Positions 1-7,131 of a stretch of DNA of 39,005 bases are shown one piece after another (position 1 is the first letter of the stretch; each line of letters starts with the position of its first letter). The DNA is from JBBDWZ01 sp050732575. GTDB taxonomy: Bacteria > Gemmatimonadota > Gemmatimonadetes > Longimicrobiales > RSA9. The notes beneath the pieces were generated by a model. It did not search any database, was not told the origin of the DNA, and was given only the letters and a program-made list of their open reading frames with translations. A program made the position numbers and the translations under genes. Where the stretch lies: the NCBI GenBank assembly GCA_050732575.1, contig JBOHRF010000018.1:1-39005 (forward strand), read 5' to 3'.

Positions 1-1
1 G

Positions 2-193
2 GTGCAAGCACTGTTGCGCGAGCCGATTCTGGCTGAGCTGGGCCTGCTGGACGCGCAACAACTGCGCGCAGCAGTGGAGGAAGCGCGCAGTGGTGTGAAA
101 CACAACCTGGTCATGTTGATGTCGGCACTTTCACTGGAAACCTGGCTGGCGGTTCGCAGCGGGAAGGCGGACCTGCAACGATTGGCAGCGTAG
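2..193 (+). CDS. C-terminal end of an asparagine synthetase-like protein, probable lasso cyclase (partial)
   Basis: Only the last 63 codons are in the window; the reading frame is open to the left edge and stops with TAG at 191-193. The fragment ends in the pattern SALSLETWLAVRSG, which resembles the C-terminal helix of AsnB-type proteins and of lasso cyclases (the 'C' protein, which adenylates the acceptor carboxylate and closes the macrolactam). The sequence fragment alone cannot separate a true asparagine synthetase from a lasso cyclase. The call rests on the next gene, 59 nt downstream on the same strand, which encodes a canonical lasso precursor. The ATP-binding and amidotransferase-like parts would lie left of the window. 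The GTG at position 2 is an internal codon, not the start. Confidence 0.65.
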   Translation: MQALLREPILAELGLLDAQQLRAAVEEARSGVKHNLVMLMSALSLETWLAVRSGKADLQRLAA

Positions 194-194
194 T

Positions 195-233
195 CGCGGC
201 GCGGAGGCCGCGTGAACAAGCGGTGTAAACCGC
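195..233 (+). other. two small GC-rich hairpins between cyclase and precursor genes
   Basis: Two stem-loops follow each other directly. The first is CGCGGC (195-200) with GCCGCG (207-212), loop of 6 nt. The second is GCGGT (220-224) with ACCGC (229-233), closing a GTAA tetraloop. Neither is followed by a T-run, so they are not convincing intrinsic terminators. They could be RNA-processing or stability elements that set precursor mRNA apart from the enzyme mRNA. Function is unproven. Confidence 0.35.
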
Positions 234-252
234 ACAACCTGGGGAGAGGACC

Positions 253-408
253 ATGGAGAACCACACGCAGAAAAAGCCGTACAGCCCACCCACGCTCACC
301 GAGCATGGGTCGGTCGTGGAAAAGACCAAGGGAATGGTGGGTTGGAGCTATGAACCCTGGGGTCAATTGGTGTGGGATGACGACATCAAACCGCCGCCCA
401 AGACCTGA
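253..408 (+). CDS. lasso peptide precursor (leader plus 25-residue core)
   Basis: A 51-residue peptide starts at ATG 253 with a strong Shine-Dalgarno GGAGAGGA at 243-250. The leader carries the lasso-precursor signature YxxPxL...G...T: Tyr10, Pro13, Leu15, Gly19 and Thr25, with Thr at the penultimate leader position as the B2 protease expects. Cleavage after Lys26 frees a core beginning GMVGWSYE and ending DDDIKPPPKT (residues 27-51). Core Gly1 and Glu8 are correctly spaced for an 8-residue Gly-Glu macrolactam ring, as in microcin J25. The tail has bulky Trp10 and Trp15 as possible steric plugs, three consecutive Asp and three consecutive Pro. A cyclase-like gene ends just upstream. The RRE/B1 and B2 protease genes are not in the window and may lie to the left. 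Family assignment is strong; ring formation and target are inferred. Confidence 0.87.
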   Translation: MENHTQKKPYSPPTLTEHGSVVEKTKGMVGWSYEPWGQLVWDDDIKPPPKT

Positions 409-445
409 ACGATTGGGTTGAGGCGGCAATGAGAAGAGGAACGCA

Positions 446-2752
446 ATGAGGCGAAACGGAATGCAGCGACCGGAACCGCTTCCGGACCGGGGTCGATTGT
501 TAGTGGGCTCCGAGGTCCGCGCGCTCCTGCACGACCTGCCCCTGGCCGCGGCCATTCTCGATTCTGATGGCCATGCCTGGCTCTGGAACGCGGCGGCGGA
601 GCTGATGTTTCCGCCGCCGCCCCAGACCGCGACCGCGACCTATCCGCTTTTTTCGCTGCACGGCCAGCCCTGGTTTGGCTCGGCCCGTTCGGCTGCACTG
701 CAGGGACAATCCAGCAGCGGCCTGCACTGGCGCCTGCGCGGATTGGGCGGCACGCATCACCGTGTGGGTGTTGCGCTGGCACCCGTGCGCACGGAAACGG
801 GCGCGATCACCGCGCTATTGGCCGTGCTGCAGGATACCACGGTGCGCGATCGCGCTTATCAGCGCACGGTACGCCGTGCCCGCTGGGGTGAAGCCGTGCT
901 CGACCATTTGCCGGACCCCGTGCTCGTGCATCGGGGCGGGCGCATTGTCTACGCAAACCGGCCTGCGTTGCTGTTGTTTGGCGCGCCTGATCGCGGCCAA
1001 CTGGTGGGTCGCGAGCTGGATTCATGTGTGGTACCGCAAGCGCACGGGTTTGTCAGCCTGATGCGCACGCGCGCGCGTGCCAGCATCCGCAGACTGGATG
1101 GAACGCAGCGCGACGCCGAGCTGCATTCGGAGCCGTTCGTATTCCGTAATCGGAAAGCAACCAACGTGACTTTGCGGGAATTGCCCACCCCTACCGAAGA
1201 CCGGACACGGCGCGGTGCTGAACCGCTAGTCAACGCTGCCGCCGTGTCCGGTGTACAGGGCGTGATTCTGCTGGATGCCATTGGCTACGTGAAGACCTGG
1301 GACTCGGGTTCGGAAGCGCTGACCGGCTATCGCGCGGAAGAAGTCGTGGGGCGCGACCTGTCGCTGATCTACACGGGTGAAGGCGTGGATGGCGATGAGC
1401 CGAGTCGTGCGTTGCGTATGTCCATAGCCCAGAGTCGCTTCGAAGAAGAAGGTTGGAAACGGCGCAAGGACGGCAGCCAGTTCTGGTGCCATGTCGTCTT
1501 TAACGCACTGTACGGTCGCGATCGCCAAATCGATGGCTTCGCTGTGATTCTACACGACCGTACCGCACATCGTACGGGCGATGATGGTTCGGGCCGGACC
1601 GACGAACAGCTGCGCCAGGCGCAACGCATGGAAGCGATCGGACGGTTGGCGGGCGGCATTGCTCACGACTTCAATAACCTGCTCACGGCCATTCAGGGTC
1701 ACGTGCAGTTCCTGCTGGACGATCTGCCCGATGGACATCCGTCCACACAGGATGCAAACGAGATCAAGAAAGCCGCAGACCGGGCCACCTCTTTGACGCG
1801 CCAGTTGCTCACCTTCAGCCGGCGCCAGGAATCGCAGTCCAGGGTGGTGTGTCTGAACGAGATTATTGCCGAGATGGGCAACTTGCTACGGCGCGTGATC
1901 AACGAAGACATCCAGCTGCAGACCAGTCTGGCCAGCGACCTGGCGCCCGTGCGCGCTGATCCCGGCCAGATCGAACAGGTGATCATGAACCTGGTGGTCA
2001 ATGCGCGCGATGCCATCGCGGGCGGCGGCACGATCACCATTCGCACTGCGAATGTCGAGCTCGATGACGCGTATGCCGATCGTAAGCTAGAAGTAGGGCC
2101 CGGGCCGTACGTCCTGCTCAGCGTGAGCGACACCGGCATCGGCATGGATCGCGAAACCCAGACCCACATCTTCGAGCCGTTCTTCACCACCAAGGACCGG
2201 GGCAAGGGGACGGGGCTCGGACTGGCTACGGTGTACGGCATCATCAAGCAGAGCGGCGGCCACATCTGGGTGTACAGCGAGCCCGGTCACGGCACCACCT
2301 TCAAGATCTATTTGCCACGCGTAGCCGCGAGCGGCGAAGTATTGCATCGCCCGCCCCGACTCAAGGACAGCGCGCAGCCCGGTGAGACCATCCTGCTGGT
2401 GGAAGACGAACCGGCGGTCCGCACACTGGCGCGCCGGGTCCTCGAGTCGCGCGGCTATGCGGTGCTGGAAGCCGGTTCCGGACACGACGCCATCCGCATG
2501 GCCGTTGGTCGTGTGGGACCCATCCACCTGCTGCTCAGCGATGTAGTTGTGCCAGATATGAACGGCAGCGCCATTGCCGAGCAACTGCACGGCGAACGCC
2601 CGGAAGTCAAGCTGCTCTTCATGTCGGGTTATACCGATGAGGATGTGAAGTTGCAGGGCATCATGGCGGGCGGTGCGCCGTTCATCGAAAAGCCGTTCAC
2701 GCCCGATCTACTGGCCAAGAAAGTCCGCGAAGTGCTCGACACTCCGGAGTGA
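446..2752 (+). CDS. hybrid sensor histidine kinase with PAS domains and C-terminal receiver
   Basis: The 768-residue protein has no clear signal peptide or membrane segment, so it is probably cytoplasmic. Domains in order are PAS-like regions at about 25-135, 145-245 and 260-375, a HisKA dimerisation domain with phospho-accepting His407 in the motif GGIAHDFNNLL, an HATPase domain at about 490-625 (N-box VVNARDA, then DTGIGM and GTGLGLATVYGI), and a receiver domain at about 645-765 with the acidic pair VEDEP and phospho-acceptor Asp699. HDFNN-type kinases with a fused receiver are common in soil bacteria. The start at 446 is supported by AGAGGAA at 435-441. The gene begins 37 nt after the lasso precursor with no terminator between, so the two may be cotranscribed. 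The ligand of the PAS domains and the output partner cannot be read from the sequence. Confidence 0.9.
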   Translation: MRRNGMQRPEPLPDRGRLLVGSEVRALLHDLPLAAAILDSDGHAWLWNAAAELMFPPPPQTATATYPLFSLHGQPWFGSARSAALQGQSSSGLHWRLRGLGGTHHRVGVALAPVRTETGAITALLAVLQDTTVRDRAYQRTVRRARWGEAVLDHLPDPVLVHRGGRIVYANRPALLLFGAPDRGQLVGRELDSCVVPQAHGFVSLMRTRARASIRRLDGTQRDAELHSEPFVFRNRKATNVTLRELPTPTEDRTRRGAEPLVNAAAVSGVQGVILLDAIGYVKTWDSGSEALTGYRAEEVVGRDLSLIYTGEGVDGDEPSRALRMSIAQSRFEEEGWKRRKDGSQFWCHVVFNALYGRDRQIDGFAVILHDRTAHRTGDDGSGRTDEQLRQAQRMEAIGRLAGGIAHDFNNLLTAIQGHVQFLLDDLPDGHPSTQDANEIKKAADRATSLTRQLLTFSRRQESQSRVVCLNEIIAEMGNLLRRVINEDIQLQTSLASDLAPVRADPGQIEQVIMNLVVNARDAIAGGGTITIRTANVELDDAYADRKLEVGPGPYVLLSVSDTGIGMDRETQTHIFEPFFTTKDRGKGTGLGLATVYGIIKQSGGHIWVYSEPGHGTTFKIYLPRVAASGEVLHRPPRLKDSAQPGETILLVEDEPAVRTLARRVLESRGYAVLEAGSGHDAIRMAVGRVGPIHLLLSDVVVPDMNGSAIAEQLHGERPEVKLLFMSGYTDEDVKLQGIMAGGAPFIEKPFTPDLLAKKVREVLDTPE

Positions 2753-2772
2753 CGCGTGACGCGTCACGCGTC
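2751..2772. terminator. 22-nt perfect palindrome at a convergent gene junction
   Basis: The sequence from 2751 to 2772 equals its own reverse complement and is built from the repeated unit GACGCGT. It starts inside the stop codon of the hybrid kinase and ends 2 nt before the stop codon of mqnD on the other strand. As RNA it folds into a stem of up to 10 bp on either strand, so it could act as a shared bidirectional terminator. There is no T-run on either side. Confidence 0.5.
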
Positions 2773-2774
2773 GC

Positions 2775-3611
2775 TCACTCGGCCCACTCGACAGCAACGC
2801 GATTCGGAATCAGGCCGGCCTGGTGACCGCGATCCAGGAACAGCTGCACGGCGCGTCGGCCATCTTCGCCGTAGTCGAGCGTGCGCTGGTTCACGTACAT
2901 GCCCACAAACTCATCGGTCTGCGTGTCATCGAGGCCGCGGCCGTACGATTGTGCGTGAGCCAGTGCGGCTGTGCGATGTTCGAGTCCGTACGCGATCGAT
3001 GCCCGCAGTAGACGCGAGACCTCGCCCATCAGCTGGGGACCCAGATCCTTGCGAATGACGTTGCCGCCCAGGGGCAGGGGCAGGCCCTGCGTTGCCCCCG
3101 CCCACCATTCGCCCAGATCCTGGACCATGTGCAGTCCTGCATTGCGGTACGTGAGCTGACCCTCGTGAATCAGGAGTCCCACATCCGCACGGCCGGCGGC
3201 CACGTGGTCCATGATGCGATCGAAGGGCACGACCTCGGTCAATGCGTCCGGGTAGTAGAGCTTCAACGCCAGGTAGGCCGAGGTGAGCGTGCCCGGCACG
3301 GCAACACGTTTGCCCGCCAGCTGCGCACGAGAAAGCGGCTCGCGCGCGACCAGGCGCGGGCCGTACCCTTCTCCCATGGATGCGCCGTGGGGCAAGAGTG
3401 CATAACGATGCGCCAAGTAGGAGTACGCGTGAATCGACACGGCGGTGACTTCCAGCTCACCGTTCAGTGCGCGCCGATTCAATGTTTCGATGTCCTGCAA
3501 TTCGTGCACGAACTCCAGGTCACCGGTATCGATCTGACCGGCAGCCAGCGCATAGAACATGAATGCATCGTCGGAATCCGGCGAGTGCGCGACGCGAATG
3601 ATTCTGGTCAT
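2775..3611 (-). CDS. mqnD: 1,4-dihydroxy-6-naphthoate synthase (MqnD), futalosine menaquinone pathway
   Basis: This 278-residue protein matches the MqnA/MqnD family in length. It begins with RVAHSPDSDDAFMFYAL and has the MqnD-type motifs LLIHEGQLTY and LPLPLGGNVI. MqnD converts cyclic dehypoxanthinyl futalosine to 1,4-dihydroxy-6-naphthoate, a late cytoplasmic step of the futalosine route to menaquinone. The fold is a periplasmic-binding-protein-like two-lobed domain, but there is no signal peptide. The gene stands alone here, convergent with the upstream kinase and divergent from queG. The other mqn genes are not in the window, which is usual for scattered pathways. The start at 3611 is chosen because the conserved N-terminal motif begins within 10 residues of it; the ribosome binding site is weak. 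Confidence 0.9.
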   Translation of the reverse strand: MTRIIRVAHSPDSDDAFMFYALAAGQIDTGDLEFVHELQDIETLNRRALNGELEVTAVSIHAYSYLAHRYALLPHGASMGEGYGPRLVAREPLSRAQLAGKRVAVPGTLTSAYLALKLYYPDALTEVVPFDRIMDHVAAGRADVGLLIHEGQLTYRNAGLHMVQDLGEWWAGATQGLPLPLGGNVIRKDLGPQLMGEVSRLLRASIAYGLEHRTAALAHAQSYGRGLDDTQTDEFVGMYVNQRTLDYGEDGRRAVQLFLDRGHQAGLIPNRVAVEWAE

Positions 3612-3673
3612 GAAGGGCCCCGCTCGATGGTTCGAGTGTCAACGACAAGGCTGAAGCCATTGGAACCTGGCCA

Positions 3674-4915
3674 ATGTTAGATAGGGGCGCCGGCAGCGTC
3701 AAACCGGATGTCGAGCAGGCTACCGAAGCCGTGAGTCCGCGCGATCGTAGTGCACTCGCTCGGGCGGTAAAGACGCATGCACGGAATCTGGGTTTTGACC
3801 TGGTGGGCATTACAGCGCTCGAGCCAAGCGCACATGCGGCCTTCTATCAGGAGTGGCTGGCCCAACAACATCATGGAGCGATGGACTATCTTGCGCGGCC
3901 CGATGCCATTGCGCGGCGGCTGGACGCGCGCGCGCACGTGCCACAGCTCAGAAGCGCGATTGTGGTAGCCATGAACTACGCGAGCACTGCGGGCGAGGAC
4001 GAGAGCGAGAGCGCGGACCGCGGCATCATCGCGCGTTATGCGCGTGGACGGGACTACCACAAGGTCATCAAGAAGAAGCTGCTGGAGTTGCTTGCCTTGC
4101 TGGAGCGCGATGTCGGTCACGCGTTGCCGGCGGGACGCGGGTACGTGGATACGGGGCCGGTGTTGGAGCGTGAGCTGGCGCAGCGTGCGGGGTTGGGCTG
4201 GTTTGGCCGCAACACCATGCTGATCCATCCGCGGCGCGGTTCGTATTTCTTCCTGGGCATTTTGCTGGTCGAGCTGGACTTGTTGACCGACGCACCTTTG
4301 GCCGCCGATCACTGCGGCAGCTGCAATGCCTGCGTGGAGGCGTGTCCGACCGGCGCATTGCTGGGCCGCAATGAACAGGGCGCGCCCGTCATCGCTGCCA
4401 CCCGCTGCATTTCCTATCTCACCATCGAGCAGCGCGGACCGATTCCACGCGAGCTGAGGCCACAAATTGGCAATCGCATCCTGGGCTGCGACATCTGTCA
4501 GGAGGTGTGTCCCTTCACGCGAAAATTCTCGTCACCAACGAACGAGCCCGGGTTCGCGCCGCGGCCCGGCATGGTGTCGCCATCGCTAGTTTCGCTGATG
4601 CGCATGAGCCGGGACGATTGGGACGAGTTCTCGCGCGGCTCCGCCGTGCGGCGAGCCGGTCGCGAGGGCTTTCTGCGCAATGTGGCCGTGGCGCTTGGCA
4701 GCTGGGGAACTGACCAGGCGATTGCGCCGCTGGCGGGCGCGCTCGACGATGACTCGGCGTTGGTGCGCGGGCACGCAGCGTGGGCCCTGGGTCGCATCCC
4801 ATCGCCTCGAACGCATGCCGCATTGCAGGCGCGCCTGGAGCGGGAAGACGATGCCAGCGTACGAGAGGAAATCGAGGCTGCCTTGTTGATGGCAGACGGA
4901 ACGGACGACGGATAG
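3674..4915 (+). CDS. queG: epoxyqueuosine reductase QueG
   Basis: QueG reduces epoxyqueuosine to queuosine in the wobble position of tRNA, using cobalamin and two 4Fe-4S clusters in the cytoplasm. The 413-residue protein shows the N-terminal cobalamin-binding fold with GYVDTGPVLERELAQRAGLGWFGRNT. The first ferredoxin-like site is C214-x2-C217-x2-C220-x3-C224-P, Cys245 follows, and the second site is C272-x2-C275-x3-C279-P. HEAT-like repeats fill the C-terminus from about residue 335 (GTDQAIAPLAGALDDDSALVRGHAAWALG), as in the longer QueG form. The first 25 residues are poorly conserved and the ATG at 3674 has no good ribosome binding site, so a start such as GTG 3732 is possible. It is divergent from mqnD across 62 nt and convergent with the crotonase gene. 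Confidence 0.93.
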   Translation: MLDRGAGSVKPDVEQATEAVSPRDRSALARAVKTHARNLGFDLVGITALEPSAHAAFYQEWLAQQHHGAMDYLARPDAIARRLDARAHVPQLRSAIVVAMNYASTAGEDESESADRGIIARYARGRDYHKVIKKKLLELLALLERDVGHALPAGRGYVDTGPVLERELAQRAGLGWFGRNTMLIHPRRGSYFFLGILLVELDLLTDAPLAADHCGSCNACVEACPTGALLGRNEQGAPVIAATRCISYLTIEQRGPIPRELRPQIGNRILGCDICQEVCPFTRKFSSPTNEPGFAPRPGMVSPSLVSLMRMSRDDWDEFSRGSAVRRAGREGFLRNVAVALGSWGTDQAIAPLAGALDDDSALVRGHAAWALGRIPSPRTHAALQARLEREDDASVREEIEAALLMADGTDDG

Positions 4916-4927
4916 AAATCTATCCGT
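4908..4927. terminator. 8-bp perfect hairpin, bidirectional terminator candidate
   Basis: ACGGATAG (4908-4915) pairs perfectly with CTATCCGT (4920-4927) across an AAAT loop. The left arm contains the queG stop codon, and the right arm ends 3 nt before the stop codon of the convergent crotonase gene. The symmetrical placement suits termination in both directions. There is no long T-run, so efficiency is uncertain. Confidence 0.55.
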
Positions 4928-4929
4928 TA

Positions 4930-5691
4930 TCAGACCGTGCGCGGCTTGAACGTTTGCTCCACGTAACTGCGCACGCGCTGCAACGTCTCCGGTTGCTGCC
5001 ACATTCGCTCGACCTCCGCGTCGTGAGCGGCACCGGCCGCAATGCGCTGCAGTACAGGTGTGCGCAATTGCTGTTTGGTTAGCGCAAATGCTGCGCGTGG
5101 CAAATCAGCCAACTGCCGGGCCACGGCCCAGGCGCGCTCCAGCAGCACATCCGCATCGGTCACTTCGTCGACCAGGCCAAACTCGAGTGCTTCTTCAGGC
5201 AAATACTTGGCGCCGCCGTACACCACGGTGTGCAGCTTGTGCGGTGGCACAACAAAGCGGATCATCTCGAGTGCCGCCGTTGGAAAGGGCACACCGACGC
5301 GTAGCTCGGGCACTCCGATGCGTACCTGGCTACGCGCCATGAGGCGGTAATCGGCAGCACAGGCCATTACGCAGCCACCGGCCACTGCGTGCCCGTTGAC
5401 CGCGGCCACCAGCGGGCTGGGGAATTCGAACAACGCGCGCACCAACTTCGTGATCATGGGCACGAAGCGTTGGATATAGGGCGGACCGTCGGCCTGTATT
5501 CGCATCAAGTCCACACCGGCCGAGAAGATGCTGCCGGTACCGGTGAGCACCAAGGCGCGTGTCGATCCGGCCAGCGCCGTCAACGCGTCCATCAGCTGCT
5601 GGCAGAATTCCAGGTCCAGAGTGTTGGCTTTGCCATGCAACATCTGCATGATCGCCATGCCGTCGCGCGTTTCGATGCGGATCGATTCCAT
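4930..5691 (-). CDS. crotonase-family enoyl-CoA isomerase-like protein
   Basis: The 253-residue protein has the crotonase fold. Oxyanion-hole segments are at about residues 53-64 (SIFSAGVDLM) and 100-110 (GHAVAGGCVMACAADYRLMA). In enoyl-CoA hydratases two glutamates act, one in GGGCE and one in the following PE motif. Here the first is Val108, while the second, Glu129 in VPEL, is kept. That pattern, and the wording GGCVMACAADYR, look more like delta3-delta2-enoyl-CoA isomerases than hydratases, so a role in unsaturated fatty-acid oxidation is likely. The start at 5691 is chosen because GAGG precedes it and the crotonase domain begins there; the frame is open further upstream, but that part lies inside the flavoprotein gene. 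It follows that gene by 22 nt, a probable operon. Confidence 0.82.
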   Translation of the reverse strand: MESIRIETRDGMAIMQMLHGKANTLDLEFCQQLMDALTALAGSTRALVLTGTGSIFSAGVDLMRIQADGPPYIQRFVPMITKLVRALFEFPSPLVAAVNGHAVAGGCVMACAADYRLMARSQVRIGVPELRVGVPFPTAALEMIRFVVPPHKLHTVVYGGAKYLPEEALEFGLVDEVTDADVLLERAWAVARQLADLPRAAFALTKQQLRTPVLQRIAAGAAHDAEVERMWQQPETLQRVRSYVEQTFKPRTV

Positions 5692-5713
5692 ACCATCCTC
5701 AATGCGTTGAGCA

Positions 5714-6967
5714 TCATTCGGGATTGCGCGCGGCGTGCTGGCCGGCGACGCGGCCGGTGGCCCAGGCCCACAGGAAGTTATAGCCGCCGATCGGCCCAAA
5801 CGCGTCCAGCACCTCGCCGCACAGGAATAGGCCAGGATGCAGCCGGCTCTCCATGGTGCGCGGGTCGATTTCGGAAAGACGCACACCGCCGCCCGTCACT
5901 TCCGCCTTTTTGTAGCCTTCATCGCCGGTCCAGGGCAAGTCACTACGCACGAGTGTGTCGATGAGCCTGCGCCGCTCCTCACGCGTGAGGTCCGCGAGCA
6001 GGCGTGCGGGTTGCACGTTGGCCGCGTCGAGCAAGGCAAGCGCCAGTCGATCGGGCAGCTCGGCGCGCAATACGGTCGCTACGGAGCGCGCGCCGTGCGG
6101 CCGCAGCAACGCCTCCCAGGCCTGGTCTTCGTGTCGCGTCCAGCGCACCCGGATGCGCGCGGATGATTCAGAATGGCCGGCACGCGCGCGCGCAATTACG
6201 TGCGAAACGTCCAGCACGGCCGGACCACTGTATCCGCGATGCGTGAACAGGAATCCGCCGCTGGCCGTTGCGTTGCGTTCTGCCGAATGCGCGCTGAGCG
6301 TTACGCGCAGCGAAATGCCGGCCAGCGCGGCAAAAGGCGGCGGTTGTGCGGTAATCGGCGTTAGTGCTGCATAGGTAGGGTGCAGCGTGTGGCCCAGACG
6401 ATCAAGTATACGCAGGCCCGTGCCATCGCTGCCCGTGTTGGGCACCGACAGGCCGCCCATGGCAACAACCACGGCGTCGGCCTCGATGGGCGTTGCCTGA
6501 TCGCACTTGATTTGCCAGCCGGTTCCGTTGCGCACGATGTCGGTGACGCGCGTGTCCATGAGCAGGCGCGCGCCACGCTGCCGCGCGAACGCGAACAGCC
6601 CGTCACGCACGTCGCGCGCGCGGTTGGAAACCGGGAAGAGCTTGGCGGTTTCGCTTTCTTCGGAAAGTGCGATGCCGAGGTCCTGCTCGAAGAAGCGGAT
6701 CTGCTCCGGCAATGGCCAGGAACGCACGATCTTGCGCAGCGTGTTGGGCGAGGAATCCGTGACAAAGCGCCCTTCATCGAGGCGTGCAGGCAGCACGTTG
6801 CAGCGGCCGCCGCCACTGATCAGGATCTTGCGGCCGCCATCACTCGTTCGTTCCAGGAGCAGTGTATCCGCGCCTGCGGACGCTGCGAAGATGGCCGCCA
6901 TCGCACCGGCCGCACCGGCGCCTACCACCACTACGGACCGCCTTGTCGTTCTTGGGTGGAGACCCAT
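5714..6967 (-). CDS. HI0933/BaiN-family FAD-binding oxidoreductase
   Basis: A roughly 417-residue flavoprotein. It begins with a Rossmann motif VVVVGAGAAGAMAAIFAA, continues with KILISGGGRCNV, the family hallmark for FAD binding, and ends with GEVLDAFGPIGGYNFLWAWATGRVAG, the second conserved FAD contact. Members are called BaiN, YhiN or aminoacetone oxidase-like, but the physiological substrate of most is unknown, so only the family is claimed. ATG 6967 is used; a GTG two codons earlier (6973) is equally possible. It is the first gene of a probable two-gene minus-strand operon with the crotonase. A perfect 11-bp hairpin lies upstream at 7062-7105. Confidence 0.9.
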   Translation of the reverse strand: MGLHPRTTRRSVVVVGAGAAGAMAAIFAASAGADTLLLERTSDGGRKILISGGGRCNVLPARLDEGRFVTDSSPNTLRKIVRSWPLPEQIRFFEQDLGIALSEESETAKLFPVSNRARDVRDGLFAFARQRGARLLMDTRVTDIVRNGTGWQIKCDQATPIEADAVVVAMGGLSVPNTGSDGTGLRILDRLGHTLHPTYAALTPITAQPPPFAALAGISLRVTLSAHSAERNATASGGFLFTHRGYSGPAVLDVSHVIARARAGHSESSARIRVRWTRHEDQAWEALLRPHGARSVATVLRAELPDRLALALLDAANVQPARLLADLTREERRRLIDTLVRSDLPWTGDEGYKKAEVTGGGVRLSEIDPRTMESRLHPGLFLCGEVLDAFGPIGGYNFLWAWATGRVAGQHAARNPE

Positions 6968-7061
6968 TCTCACAATTTACGCAATCCTGCACGAAGCGCC
7001 GGACCGTCCTTCCGGTTCTTGGATTTTGGCCGCTTCCGCTATGTGTTTGTCAGGAAAGCCC

Positions 7062-7105
7062 GATCCTCTCCGCTCAGCCTCAGGGCGAGGTGAACGGAGA
7101 GGATC
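7062..7105 (-). terminator. 11-bp perfect stem-loop after the TPR lipoprotein gene
   Basis: GATCCTCTCCG (7062-7072) pairs perfectly with CGGAGAGGATC (7095-7105). The 22-nt loop holds an inner 4-bp stem (CCTC 7078-7081 with GAGG 7087-7090). It lies 26 nt beyond the stop codon of the TPR lipoprotein gene on the minus strand, and a short pyrimidine stretch follows. It probably separates that gene from the flavoprotein gene. Confidence 0.55.
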
Positions 7106-7131
7106 CCGGATCCGGGGGGAGGATCAATGCA

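Noticed and set aside
1699..2590. Long minus-strand frames opposite the hybrid kinase
   Set aside because: They are antisense shadows of the kinase's HATPase and receiver domains and carry no domains of their own.
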